Positions 1-11,639 of a stretch of DNA of 64,000 nt are shown one piece after another. Origin of the DNA: Trissonchulus latispiculum (Eukaryota; Nematoda; Enoplea; Enoplida; Ironidae). Both the position numbers and the translations under genes were made by a program. The DNA is taken from the NCBI GenBank assembly GCA_030248195.1, contig JASAND010016332.1, positions 62,001 to 126,000 of the forward strand, read 5' to 3'. Within the stretch, counting starts at the first letter, position 1, and each line of letters begins with the position of its first letter. The notes under the pieces were generated by a model. That model had not been told where the DNA came from, did no database searches, and saw nothing but the letters and a program-made list of their open reading frames with translations.

Positions 1-2450
1 AATTTTTGGTTTTTGCCATTATTCTCTCAGCACGCAGTCGATACACTGGATTGGTTGGTATAAATAGAAGAAGGGCATGAAACTGAACATTTTTGCTTTC
101 ACAACCAGTTACTTAAGGGGGGTCCATCATGAAAAAATTTTAGGCGACGGATTCACACATAATCTTGCCTAATATGTCGTGCATATCAAGTTTAAATTTT
201 TAGTTGTTTCGTTCAGTTCTCCTTAAGCGTGTGCGACTTGAATATGAGCGAGCACGAGGGTGCCGCAGCAAACTGAGGCAAATTTTCGCAAATCAACTTC
301 ACGTTTTTAATTATAAACCATTAAAAACTATATATTGTGAAAAACATTTTCGTACAGTTTCCAGCCGGATGGGCTTGATCAGAAGCTTCTTTAAAAAATT
401 TCTCAGAAACAAGGCCCGTGTTTCCTCTGATGTAATGAAGCATTTAAGAGCAGTTAACAAAAAATGCATAGTTCCAAGCCATAGTTCTATCTGTAATGAG
501 AGCTTTCGATTGATGTATAATATGTCATATTTTGAAAAATTATTAAAATCGCTATTTTGTGAAATTCGGGTTCGAAGGCCCCGTTTGGCACGCTGAGAAG
601 TACTGGACGTAGCTGTATGCATAAATAATGCTGCAAATAGATCCAAAGACGTGAATATACAAGCTGGAATGCAAAATAAGCAGTTTAGGTCCATACTGTC
701 GTAATGTAGCCAAATTGTCGAAAAAAAACCCGAAATTTCAAAAATTTTGCTAAGAATGCGCATATTTGCGCCAAAAATCTCCAAACTGGAGAGAGAAACA
801 ATGAAATTATTAGTATCAATGGAACCGCCGATTCAAGTATATACTACGGAACCCTGGAGTTAGAATTTCTTATTTGGGCCTTTGAATTAGAGTAATTTGC
901 AATTCTTTCCGAAGACCCCAATTTTCAGCTGCAAGAAACACAGAAATATGACAATTCTTCACTGTTTGCGATGAATAAAAAATTTTTTAAATATTTTAGT
1001 GGCTAATCAAATTCTACTTCCAGCGTACCACAGTTTATGATTACAGCTACATTATAAATACAAAATTATGCAGGATTTACAACTGTTCGTTGAGAGATTT
1101 TTTTGGCGTAAAGATGTAAATATTTAGCAAAATTTTAGAAATCGTGGATTTTTGGCAAATTCGGCTAACGGTACTCCGAATTTCACAAAAAGCCACAACG
1201 TTGACGTTAGCAGGCGAAACTTTCCTTGTATCTTCTGCAGCGCCCTCGTTTTCGCTGATATTCAAATTGTACTTAATGAATAGCTCGTAACTTATGGAGA
1301 ACTGAACGAAACAATTCAAAATATAAACTTGAGAGGTACGACATATGTGGCTAGATTACGTGTGTGTGAAAATAAGCTAAATAAGAGACATAAAATTTTT
1401 CACGTTAAGTTAGAATAAGCCAACACACGATTCTGGTGTCGAAAAGTGGCCATTTTTGAGGTAATCAGTTTTTTTTACAAAATTACTGCCAGATACTGTT
1501 GAGAATTAAATGAAAAATGTCCCTAGACCTACATGTCCATCATATCAAGGCAAAAAATAAATTTTGGCCGATTCTACAGCTTGAGAAATCTATGTTCAAA
1601 AATTAAAGGTCAATATTTAACCGGTATGTCAGAAAACATTTTCGCGAATTTTGCTAGTTTCGGAAAACCATATGAATGTACCACCACCTTCAGATGGCTG
1701 GCTCTTTTCTTTGTGCAGTGATTTTCGAATTGCCATAACTGTCGCAATTTAGGGAGTTAGAAAGAGCTTTATATAGACATAGCATTTAAGCAATACAATT
1801 ACAGTAACAGCAATAGTAATAGTAATAGTAATACAGTCAATACAGTTGCCCGAGTTTACGAAACTAGTAAAATTAGCAAAAACTAGCGAAAATTTTCTGA
1901 CATGCCGGTTGAATATAGGAAATAAATCTTTGAACATCGATTTCTCAAAAGCTGTAGCATCGGCCAAAACTTTTTATGGCATGACATGAAGACATGTGGT
2001 CCGAGGGACATCTTTTTGGATTTGGCTCAACAGGTGTTAATGCTCCAGAAAATCAACCAAATGTGATGTGACATGAAATTTCGCAACTTCTCATTGAGTT
2101 TTCCCGCATATCGTTAAGTTTTGCTCTAACCAAGAAAATATCCCTCCGCAATAGTCCAAATTTTCACCCTGATAGACATCACTCGAATCCATTGATAAGT
2201 TTTCCAGAAATCCATGCTCAATACATAATAGTCGCAGTTTTTGCCAAAATGGTTTTTCGGCCAAATTCTAATGTACAGCAAGGAGCTTCATTTTGAAAAC
2301 TGATTTACTCGAAAATGATTTTTTGACCCCCAAAATTGTTTTTTGGCTTATACTGACTTAAACGTTAGATATAGCTCAAAGGTAGTAAAGACAAAATGTT
2401 CAGTTTCATGTCCTCCTTCTATTCATACCAATCAACCAAAATGTCTTATA
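1..2450. repeat. Nested inverted repeats (fold-back element)
   Basis: Three nested sets of imperfect inverted repeats are visible. The outer arms are about 48-100 and 2385-2440, sharing the reverse-complementary core GGGCATGAAACTGAACAT with small differences. The middle arms are about 200-290 and 1225-1315, sharing GTTTCGTTCAGTTCTCC, and similarity continues inward towards 550 and 1150. The inner arms are about 1500-1665 and 1855-2030 around a short spacer that holds an (AGTAAT)n tract. No TSD can be assigned because the left end may lie outside the window. Open frames here exist only as mirror images on both strands, so I do not read them as genes. Confidence 0.6.
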
Positions 2451-2585
2451 TTTTGACCTAAAAATCCGCTACTGGTCCCAGAATCTTAAAGAGCACCAAA
2501 ACATTGTATTAGGAAAATTTCATCCACTTCCATAAAGAGTTTGAGCCGGCAAGGTTAAATTTACACAAAAAGAATAGCACCACCC

Positions 2586-3160
2586 CTCACTGAACTAGTT
2601 AGCCAGAAATGTAAACTAGTATGTTAGTTTTAGATAGTAGAATGTATACATACGCATATTAAATGCTACTGTATTTCTTCCCAACTCCGAATATATATTT
2701 GGAAGTTATGACATTTAAAAACAGCTCATTAGGAAATATGTAACTACCTTACGAGTTCTTTTTAGTAGCTGCCGCTTTTATTTTTGCTGCTTTCTAGCCA
2801 AAGTTGATGCGTGAGAAAGATGAGAAAAGAGACGTTTAGTATTCGGGTCGCGCAAACATTTAAATATCTGAATTTCCAGAACGACGAGCAATTTTATTAT
2901 AACTAAGAACGATTCTCAATGATTTGATAAAAGTATTGAGTGATAAAACCGATTCCTACCAAACAATTACTTCAATCGGCAAACAAATGGAAAAGCTGCA
3001 CTCGTTCTGTAAACAGCTAAGAAAATTTTAGAAAACCAAAATACGTTTCATTGCAGCCATTAAAATGACAGAATGTTGAGCTACATTTTGCTATAAACAT
3101 ATTTGCTTAACTCCAAGTAATGAATGAGCAATGAAGGTTTAAAGTTCATGCCCCCAAATG
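2586..3160. repeat. Diverged segmental duplication, copy 1
   Basis: This block aligns with 8408-9165 in the same orientation. Shared landmarks in order are GAACTAGTTAGCCA, a CAACTC(C/T)GAATAT stretch, GTAGCTGC(C/A)GCTTT, CACTCGTT, AGCTACATTTTG and AGCAATGA(A/T)GGT. The copies differ by many substitutions and small indels, so the duplication is old. No continuous reading frame runs through either copy. It could be an old transposon or a degenerate gene segment. Confidence 0.55.
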
Positions 3161-3179
3161 GGAATCGGTACTATAATTG

Positions 3180-3518
3180 ATGTTTAATCCATTTAATCCC
3201 CGCAAATAATAAGGATTAAACTTTAGTGCTTTTGAACTGTGTTTTAAGTGACGGATTAAACGGACTAAAGTTAATCATTTTATGAAAAGGCCACGGATTA
3301 AAGTTTAATCCGCCAAGTTTTTAATCCGTCGCGATTTTATGAATACGTCACGGATTAAAGTTTAATCCGTCTGTATTTTATGAATACGTTTTTGATTGGC
3401 GGATTAAACTAGTCAGTTTAAGTCACGGATTAAACTTTAATCCGTTTAATCCGTGAGCGTATTCATAAAATGATTAAAGTTTAAGTTAATCCGTTTAATC
3501 CAATTTATGAAAAGGCCC
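3180..3518. repeat. Palindromic GGATTAAA repeats, Harbinger-like MITE end
   Basis: The segment is dominated by alternating direct and inverted copies of GGATTAAA and TTTAATCC, often joined as CACGGATTAAAGTTTAATCC. The right edge reads TTTATGAAAAGGCCC followed by TTA. A GGGCC terminus next to TTA/TAA is the usual signature of PIF/Harbinger-type elements. The left terminus was not found, so the element may be truncated. A related segment in the opposite orientation begins at 4867. Confidence 0.5.
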
Positions 3519-3717
3519 TTAGATATCAAACTCGCAAGAAATTATAGTTAGTTCAGGGACACAACTCTTGTGGAGCAGATGCAGATCAAAGCAAAAATTT
3601 AATCAACCGACTGATAACACAATCTTGCTAATTCAAAGTAACTTGAATCTTTTAGAATGAAGTTCTCTTGCTTACATTATCGACTGCTACAATGCTGTTG
3701 GTGGTGATCGTTATTAT

Positions 3718-4103
3718 CAAGAGTACATAATGATAAGAGTATGCCACTAGGCAAGCTCTATGTTATCAGAGCAAAAACTATGCTCTGCACGCTAACGGCC
3801 CACCCGCCCCCCCGCAAATTAGACACTTCACTTCAAAGAATTTTGTGCGCTATGTTTGTGTTCTAAAGCTCAAAGCAGGCACAAAATTCGCGCACGCACT
3901 GCTTGTGTTTTGAGCTTAAGCACATAAACATAGAGCGAGTGAGCGTACCCCCGTTTCGACTATGTACTGATTTGCGGGGGGGGGGGTCACTAGGGTATGA
4001 TTTGCGGGGGGGGGGGGGTAGGCCGTTAGCGTGCAGAGCATAGTTTTTGCTCTGATAACATAGAGCTTGCCTAGTGGCATACTCTTATTATTATGTACTC
4101 TTG
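3718..4103. mobile_element. MITE family 'CAAGAGT', copy 1 (386 bp)
   Basis: Terminal inverted repeats of about 85 bp begin CAAGAGTACATAAT and end ATTATGTACTCTTG. Both arms carry the reverse-complementary block GCTCTGCACGCTAACGGCC next to runs of C or G. The flanks are an exact 7-bp repeat, TTATTAT (3711-3717 and 4104-4110). The interior is a second, inner palindrome. There is no coding capacity, so it must be mobilised by a transposase supplied elsewhere. Three more copies occur in the window. Confidence 0.85.
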
Positions 4104-4110
4104 TTATTAT

Positions 4111-4863
4111 TGGCTGTGGAGTAAGACAAAGCGGATTTTCTCAGCGTTAGCAAAGTGCTCCAGCACAACAACGACAGGTCGGTAGTTGGATTGAATTGGA
4201 TTTGATATCCTTACGAACCACTGAAACAGTTGTGTCAACCGAAGATACATCAGTCTACTGTGAAACTACAGTGCCTATTGAATGAACTAACTTAGAATTG
4301 TACTATGCATGCTTTAGTTGAACAAAACCTAAGTTACATGATTTTTGATTCGTTGTGTGCTCAGGGTAGAAAAAATTCTTGTTCTGGTTTTGTTAAAATT
4401 TCGGTTATATGGAATTAACCTTTGCTTTTAACAGAATAAATATTGCACGCTCTGACTTGATAAAAACCAACTCGGCCTAATATTAAGATTTGTTCAAAAA
4501 ATTATTAATTTATAAGCAACCTTTTCAAATACTTCAAAACACATGTAGTTTCTCAAAGGTGTCTAGGTCTTATCAAGACATGTCAACATCTGCCAAATAC
4601 TAGCTCAGCTTTAAAATTCAGTCTGTAAAACTACTGGATGAATTTACCCCTTTGAAATACGTAGCATACGTCGCTTCTGCATGATGTTTTGTCAAGAACA
4701 ATTTTTAATATAACTTTGTTGAAGAAATCGTTTTTCTCAATTTAAACGCCTTAGTACATTTGTACATTTGTAGTTTCTCAAGATAAGAGCTTGCCATGTT
4801 ATAAACCCAAGATGCTACTTCTCGAGCAAATGTTATCTATTTTAGACGAAATTACTTAGAACT
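4111..4863. other. No gene seen
   Basis: AT-rich sequence between two repeats. I see no reading frame with gene-like properties, no RNA gene and no assignable repeat. Confidence 0.4.
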
Positions 4864-4866
4864 TTA

Positions 4867-5035
4867 GGGCCCTTTCATAGAAAGATTAAATAGATTTCTT
4901 AAACGGATTAACTTAAATACATTAAATGGATTGAAAACACGTATTCGTAAAATCACGGATTAAACTACTTAAAAGGAATAAACTACGCGACGACTTAAAC
5001 AAATTAATTCAAACGGATTTAACAATAATATCATT
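4867..5035. repeat. Harbinger-like MITE fragment
   Basis: It begins GGGCCCTTTCATA directly after TTA (4864-4866) and continues with AT-rich motifs including CACGGATTAAACT. It is related, in reverse orientation, to the end of the repeat at 3180-3518. No matching second terminus is evident. Confidence 0.45.
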
Positions 5036-5617
5036 GGGTGTCGTTAACTGCGTATACTAAATTCTGCAATGTGTTTCTATACTTGTGATTTTCAGGTTTA
5101 GTTTTTGCCGTATTGGCTTGGGAATTACCTGTTGTTTGGACCAGATTGCTACTAATGGGATTATTAGCAATAACTTACATAAGTTAATTTAGTAGTTTGC
5201 ACCACAACGACAGTGAAATTTTGTAATGCGTGCATAAAAGCCCACCTAAGAAAGACAGAGTTAGGCGCTTTGTGGTTGGCTTCGGCCTTCTCCAATTTTG
5301 GTGAATTTCACATATTTTTGTGGCCCCATGAAACTTCCTGAAACGACTTCCATCGTTCTACTAGACCTTCGAAAGCGACTCCAACGTGTTAAACATTGAA
5401 ATGTGAAAAAATTTCGCTAAGCACATTGTGTTCAAATGTTTACGCTATATTTGAGATTCCGCTTGGAAATTTTCCACCCTCAAGGACATAAGAGAGAGAG
5501 AAACTAACTATTGCAATCTACCTTGATTAAATTACGTTGAGCATTGAATTTTTGGCCAATCTCCAAAATCAGAACTTCTGAAAATCGACTGTTCGACATG
5601 AAAAGTTCGTTCCTTAA

Positions 5618-6791
5618 GGTGGTGGTATCGTTTACCGTATTTTAAAGGCTAACTTTATAGCAAATTGTTCCCAATCATGCTGATAAAACTTTTAATCGTG
5701 TATGAAAAAATTTTTATTTTGACCAAAATTCCATATTTGACGAAAAATGGTGATAACGACTTTTTCAATTTTTAGTAGTTTTCGAAATTTTTACCATTAT
5801 TAATATGAGTGGACACAATCCGGACTAAAAACTGAAAAAATTAAAAAATCAGAATTTTAAAATTTTTTAAGCTGGAACCATACTACTTTCGGTGAGCGGA
5901 CAGCGTGCAGCTGTATCTGCTACGTCGAAAATCGAAATTTATAAGAAAATGGAATTTTTCGCTTAATGTCACTCATTCATGCATATTTAATGATAGCGGA
6001 TAACTGGCAAATTAAAATAACCCAATAGCAACATTCAGACATATTCTACGCGTGAAGAATGCGGGGGGGAGTAAAATTACGAATGGGGAATAGAAATAAA
6101 ATAACGCTATTCGTCCCCCCACAACTTCCAAAGTGTCTGCAAACATATGTGGAAATAACTAACTCCGCTCCACTCGTTTTCTTCCTCCCCCAACCAGTCT
6201 GTTCCACTATTTTACGATAACAAAATCATCAATCCTTTTTGGTCACTGCTGTGCGCTTGTAATGGCAAGCCAGCACTTAGCTAAGCACCAATTACGTTGA
6301 TCGTTAAATGGTGAAGGAATTTTTTGTTTTAAACAAGGTTTTCTCACATTTCGAGTAATATTGTGTTTTCAAATTTGACGTACAAATTGACCAAACCCTA
6401 TTGCAGGGTCATTTTTAATAGTTTTCCGTTTGAGTCAAGAACAACTGAGATATCGCCTGTTGAATTTTGAAAAATGGCGTCAGTGTGCGTTTTTGGTAGT
6501 TTTCTTTCGAAATGCTAAACAGTAACTAAAATGCTTAAAAATGGCCTTCGGCAAGACATTCCTGTCTTTGCATACAAAATTTAAGCTTTCTAACGTAATC
6601 CAACCGAAACTAATCTTTGTTCAAAATTTCATTTTAATTTTTCCAAATTGTGAGTTACCACCGAACCATGAAAGCTACATTTTTGAGAATATGCAAGTAT
6701 TTGGTTATTTAATGCTTTAAAGAAGTCAAATATATAGGTTGTCATTACAAATTTGTCAGTCTACACCAGTGCGGTAAACGATACCACCACC
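5618..6791. mobile_element. Non-autonomous DNA element with TTAA target sites
   Basis: The element has perfect 20-bp terminal inverted repeats, GGTGGTGGTATCGTTTACCG at the left and its reverse complement at the right. It is flanked by TTAA at 5614-5617 and 6792-6795. TTAA duplication is characteristic of piggyBac-type and Kolobok-type transposons; the superfamily is not settled by these ends. The 1174-bp body has no long open frame. Its right edge abuts the 3' side of a tRNA-like SINE head, so it may have inserted into that SINE. Confidence 0.7.
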
Positions 6792-6795
6792 TTAA

Positions 6796-6915
6796 GTGGG
6801 GATCGAACCCACAACCGTTGGCTACCTGGGCTAACGCTCTACCGATTGAGCCACATAGGCACAATCGAACCAAGCTTAAGTTCGAATTTGTTACCAAACT
6901 GTAGTAACAGTTTTG
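6796..6915 (-). mobile_element. tRNA-derived SINE head (truncated)
   Basis: On the minus strand there is an A box, TGGCTCAATCGG, and a B box, GGTTCGATCCC, at tRNA spacing, preceded by a region shared with the copy at 7198 (CTACAGTTTGG, CTTAAGCTTGGTTCG). The anticodon arm is irregular, with about 9 loop bases and a stem mismatch, so it is unlikely to be a functional tRNA. It stops at the TTAA that borders the 5618-6791 element. Confidence 0.6.
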
Positions 6916-7197
6916 AGAACGCTTTCGCGCCAGCCTATACAGTATACCAACCTTTTAGTCTAAGGTCGGCTAAGACCACACTCTTGGCCTGGCGGCCATT
7001 CAAAGATACTAGGCAGGAGGACACTTTCTGAATACGGCTGAGATTTGAAAGCTGATGGAACTTGGGTGATCGTATTCTGACACTAAATTTCTCAATACTG
7101 CTGAACCCCGGTTCACAGTGTAATATGTTAAAGGTTTAGTATTAAGGGTTTCGTATTTAAGGTTTAAGGTTTAGGGCTATATGCCCATTCAAAAACG

Positions 7198-7370
7198 TGT
7201 CACTACAGTTTGGGAATGAATTCAAACTTAAGCTTGGTTCGGTTGTGCCTGGGTGGCTCAATTGGTAGAGCGTCGGTCTAGTTAACTGAAGGTTGTGGGT
7301 TCGATCCCCACCTCAGGCCCGAATTTTTCGCATCTGTGGTGCTGTAGTGGCAACTTTCATTCTTTCGTCT
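7198..7370 (+). mobile_element. tRNA-derived SINE with Thr(AGT)-like head
   Basis: Bases 7247-7318 fold as a tRNA. The acceptor stem GCCTGGG/CTCAGGC is complete with one G-T pair, the A box is TGGCTCAATTGG, and the anticodon stem TCGGT/ACTGA carries the loop CTAGTTA (anticodon AGT at 7280-7282). The B box is GGTTCGATCCC. The tRNA-like part is followed by CCGAATTTTTCG, GTGGTG and CAACTTTCATT. The copy at 15143 has the same tail, so this is read as a SINE. A functional tRNA-Thr is possible but less likely. Confidence 0.6.
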
Positions 7371-7435
7371 ATTATCTTGTATCTTGGAACAGCCATTGTG
7401 CACCACCTGTCAGCTTGAGCTTGTCTCGCGGGGGT

Positions 7436-7500
7436 GTCACTACAGTTTGGGAACGAATTCAAACTTAAGCTTGGTTCCTGGGTTCCTGTGCCTGGGTGTA
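7436..7500 (+). repeat. SINE 5' fragment
   Basis: It repeats the region upstream of the tRNA-like head at 7198-7250 (GTGTCACTACAGTTTGGGAA, CTTAAGCTTGGTTC, GTGCCTGGGTG) and then breaks off before the A box. Confidence 0.55.
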
Positions 7501-7569
7501 TTATCTTGTATCTATTGTGGGATATTACCCATTAGGGCACCAATAGCTAGCTGCGCAGCAGCGCAGCAC

Positions 7570-8400
7570 TAAAAATTATGTGTAGCGTTATCTTCATACG
7601 TGTGACGTAAGGTATATTCTATTTGATGAAATTATACAACTTTGAACTATTTCCACAATTCTTCTACTCGTGAATGATAGAAGTGATTTCTTTTTGGGCT
7701 AGCTACGCCAGTAGCACAAAGTATATATAAGTGAGAAAGTGGAGTTTTCAGCTCAGTTGGAGTGTCAGCGGTGACGGGGGTTAGGCGAATTGTCAGTGGG
7801 TAGGAATCGATTGGGTAAGGTTTAGATAACTGGGAGTGGGTAACGCCCTCCCTGTGCATTGTTTATCCGCTTGTTGTGCTCTCTTGTATTTTATATTAGT
7901 TTCATATGTTTATTTGAGAACTGGTATGAGCGTCTTGTGTTTAGTACAGTAAAGTCTAGCGGTATTCAGTCTATCAGTTTAGGGACGGTCGCTTAGGATC
8001 CACAAGTAGCTTCATCTTAATTTACTCGCTGATTTATGGTACTCTCGCCTCTTCTCTCAACGGGCTAGGACTAGACATCACACACTGAGCACCTACTTGC
8101 GATCATTTAGTGAAGTCCGATACAGTTTATTCTAAAGGTACACACACAGTACTTCACACTATCTTACCACTATGGCGGGAGGTTTAAACGAAAGTTTGAA
8201 TATCAAGTGTTTTAACATATCAAACGGTGCGCATTCAAGTCTACTAGGGCTTTAAAAATTGAGTTCTGTAGACAAGGGACCGGACAGATAATTTTTTAAT
8301 AAACAGATTTCCTCTTAAATGCCTGGAACCCGTTGCAAATCTAACATAAGGTCTTTCGGCGCTAATGCCCTCTATTTCAACAAATACAAATTTTAGATGT
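7570..8400. other. No gene seen
   Basis: No convincing reading frame, RNA gene or repeat was recognised here. Confidence 0.35.
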
Positions 8401-8407
8401 TGGGCTG

Positions 8408-8472
8408 GCCATTCTGAACTAGTTAGCCATAAATGTAGACAACTTTGCTTGTTTTAAACAGTCATCAGAATG

Positions 8473-8508
<36 letters not shown>

Positions 8509-9165
8509 ATATATATAATAAGCATTAAACTGACCTCTATCCAACTCTGAATATTGAGCATGTTACGATAGTTCAAAAACATAGCACAGCAGGAACCACC
8601 TACGATTCGGTTTCAGTAGCTGCAGCTTTCATTTGTCTGGGTTCTGGATAAAGCACTTGCTTGAAAATGTTGAGAATAGTAGGCAGGCAGCATAACGCTT
8701 GCCCAAACACTTCTAAGATTTATCTAAGACGTACGAAAATCTACCCTCAGCTACTTGACAGAAGTCTTTTGATATGACCAATGCCCCACCAAAAACTACT
8801 TCAGTCTGCAAAAAAATCTGAAAGAGTGCACTCGTTGAATAATGAGTTAAGAAAGTTCTAAGAATCTTAAATACCAAAATAAATTCCTGAATCGTAGTCA
8901 GTAGGAAGAGCAAATGTTAAGCTACATTTTGATACAAAAATGTTTGAATAACTCTGTTGTGATTTGATCACGTATTGTATCGAAACAATCGGGTGTTAGA
9001 ACATATGTACCACTATATGGATGATCCGACTGTATGGAGTGAGTTGATGCAGCAGTAAATGTAGCCGTTTGACATACAACAAACTCTATGTGATGAATAA
9101 GCAATGATGGTATGAAGTTAATGTCTGAAAAAGGAATCGACACCATAACTGTCACTGTTTATAAA
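8408..9165. repeat. Diverged segmental duplication, copy 2
   Basis: This is the partner of 2586-3160, in direct orientation. Near its start, an almost pure (TA)n microsatellite at 8474-8520 lies where copy 1 has only AATGTATACATACG. Landmarks shared with copy 1 include CACTCGTT, AGCTACATTTTG and AGCAATGATGGT. No continuous reading frame is kept. Confidence 0.55.
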
Positions 9166-9727
9166 ACATTAAATCAATTAGAAGAACAGGTGAACCCACC
9201 GGGTACGAGCTGGCACCAGCTGCATCTGTGGGCTGCCGGCAACGAAAATACACCAAACCCATTTTAGACACGTTTACGCGGATACTTAACTAAAGTTTTT
9301 ATTAACCTTAGTGGTAAACTGAATCGTAAACTAAGTAGTTGGTAAACACTGATAAAACAAATGTTTTTGAATGGATTTAAGTTTGTTTGCTGTAAGCTTG
9401 TCTCCGTCAGTTTATTTCACATCATAATGGCTAACGAATAACATTGATTATTGTCCTGCATTTTTTTATTTCACATATGATTACTTATCATTTATACTTC
9501 TTTGAGGGTTTGCAAACTAAAGAAGCTGATAACTGATAACAGAACTTTTGTCCAACTCGGACATTTAAATTTCATTACTCCCTTCTCCTTTTTCTCTTCT
9601 TTTGACTGTTTGGATTGGAAAGCTTGCGACGTTTTTCTTACAGTTCCATCCAAGCCATACAACTTGACAGAATGGTAACAGTCATTTTACACTATTATTA
9701 TGCTTTTCCTGTCAAAATGTATTAAAT

Positions 9728-9976
9728 ATGGTAGCAATCATCTTAAATGTGCTTTCAAGAACTGCGACGGAAATTCTACTCTTTGGCCCACTTTTACAGT
9801 TTTCACGCATGCTGTTACACTTTACACAGTTGAGTGTTGTATATCTTTACTTTGGTGAACTCCGTCGTTACTTTTTCAACAAAGACGTGGCGCTAAACGA
9901 GTTAAGTTTACTACTTATCCGTAAGCAGTTTCCTAAAGCAGTTAAAAGCGGAAAAGTGTCACTGTGTCGAATATAA
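9728..9976 (+). CDS. Hypothetical 82-codon frame
   Basis: ATG-initiated frame of 82 codons with a hydrophobic N-terminal half and a basic C-terminus. I do not recognise it. A second frame over the same bases is also open and Cys-containing, so even the frame is uncertain. There is no flanking evidence such as a splice site or poly-A signal that I would trust. Confidence 0.15.
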   Translation: MVAIILNVLSRTATEILLFGPLLQFSRMLLHFTQLSVVYLYFGELRRYFFNKDVALNELSLLLIRKQFPKAVKSGKVSLCRI

Positions 9977-10144
9977 CAGATTGTTTTAACAACATTCTGC
10001 TTCCTACTAGGGAAGCTCGGTGTTTGAGAGCAGTATTTTGATTGAAAACACTTTCTATGACTGTTTCAGGTTTCGTTTAAAGTCTAGCGTTTAGCTAATT
10101 CTGCTTGGAGTATTACGCTCAACTAGCCATGGAACCTACAAAAA

Positions 10145-10435
10145 TTGTTCTCGACGGATCAAAAGGTCGAATTGACATCGAACGCTACTGAAGCCCAAAA
10201 CCGTGCTGAACAGCTTGCCATAAATTTTAGAATGCATGGGAAAGTTAAAGATGATTTAATGAACATGAATGTAGGATCCTCAGATGAAGAAAGTGACAGC
10301 TGTGTGATAACAGATAGAATGAATATCTTCTGGCTCGTCGATGATAAAGCTGCAAAAAAGCTTCTAGCAAGCACCGAAACGAAATGTAAGGCGAATAAAA
10401 TTTTTATGACAGTGGCTAGTTCTGTAAATTCGTAA
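10145..10435 (+). CDS. Hypothetical acidic coding segment
   Basis: An open segment of about 96 codons with a gene-like composition: a helical, charged stretch, then an acidic patch (SSDEESDS), then a Lys-rich part. No ATG lies at its 5' end, so it would have to be an internal exon. Its 3' part and the following 700 bp are duplicated at 27785-28550, where the equivalent frame is not kept. Function unknown. Confidence 0.25.
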   Translation: MFSTDQKVELTSNATEAQNRAEQLAINFRMHGKVKDDLMNMNVGSSDEESDSCVITDRMNIFWLVDDKAAKKLLASTETKCKANKIFMTVASSVNS

Positions 10436-11170
10436 ACATTGACGGTTGAGTCAGATTTGTTGTTGAAGTTAGACATTTCGTAGGAGCAATGATTGTGGGC
10501 TGTCATAAATTGCTAAAGTGTTGGCTAAATTATGAAATTCGTCGGCCACCAATCTTTTCGTAGACTTTCGGTTATTCTGTTTTGCAACCTATTGGCCTGA
10601 GGTGGTTGATGTGGACTGTGCTTTTTGCAAACATGAAACATGAGAAGAAAATAACTTGAGATAAAATCATTACTAAAGAAGTGCTCACCAATGGTGTTGT
10701 AAAGCCGTTATCGGTCTAGCTGTATGTTCAGTACTAGTTTAACGAGGTAAATGAAGCAAGGCACATTTCCTATTTTAGTGAAACAGTTGTCAAGCATAGT
10801 TCTGTGACATTAAAGTTGAAGGGCTGGCGGGGAGATGGGGAGATGGAGAACAAGGGGAATGGTACTGACTCAATCGTTATTGTGAATGGTATGAAAGCAG
10901 GTACATATATCAAAGCAGGTACATATAAAGCAAAGTATCTACTGAGGGTGAAGGCTTTCCTAAGCATTCTTGACAGTAATCAAAACGCAATTACTGTGGT
11001 TGACGCCTTCGCTGCTGCTATTTTTTGCGTAAAACATCTCTCTTTGATCCATCAATCTCTTAATTCAGCGTGTTGCAAAACGAGTGTGTTTTGTGTTTTC
11101 TGAAACGGACCAAAAGTTTGTACAGACAGAGTACACTAAATGTATGGGTGTTCACTAAATGTGTTGGTTC
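10360..11170. repeat. Segmental duplication B, copy 1
   Basis: Aligns in direct orientation with 27785-28550. Shared landmarks in order are AGCAAGC(A/G)CCGAAA, TTGTAGACATTT-like and GCCACCAATC stretches, CATGAGAAGA, CAGTTGTCAAG, TTTGTACAGAC and AAATGTGTTGGTTCAA. Divergence is moderate, with many small indels. It joins the first accessory block to the mucin-like gene region. Confidence 0.6.
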
Positions 11171-11410
11171 AATCCATTAATGATATTATAGGGTCTTTCT
11201 CCTAAGTTTTTGATACTGCTAAAATCTGTGGACCAGTGCTTTGAAACGACGAGGCTGCACACATAATCTTACAGATTTGTGTTTCGGTGAACGTGTAGTT
11301 TCAGGTCTTAAAGAAAATTACCGTCTTATCCAATCTGAAAGGGAAACCAGTTTTCAAACATACTGGTATCTTATTTTGCGAATATATGAAGCCTTCATCA
11401 TCTGTCAGTA

Positions 11411-11621
11411 GAAGAAAAACGTCAGTAGAAACAGTGCAATTAGTCGTCAAAAAGTCAAGACTACTAGATGCATAACTACACCAGATATAACTACAAAAAA
11501 GGCAGCAACAACATTGTCATCGACAGCAGATGCCGTAAGAACAACATCGCACGTAGGGGCGAACAATTATTTATCCAACCACCGTCAGTGCTTTATCTCA
11601 AGCTGTACGTACGTATGCTGA
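11411..11621 (+). pseudogene. Thr-rich coding remnant
   Basis: This frame is open for about 70 codons between two stops and contains a Thr/Ser/Ala-rich run (for example TTPDITTKKAATTLSSTADA) followed by three Cys. The composition is like the mucin-like segments at 26.1 and 30.4 kb. There is no clear start or splice pair, so it may be a decayed exon. Confidence 0.25.
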
Positions 11622-11639
11622 TCACACTACAGCCGTCTA

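Noticed and set aside
204..784. 130- and 157-codon frames on opposite strands
   Set aside because: They overlap each other fully within the nested fold-back, and the first uses no ATG at its start.
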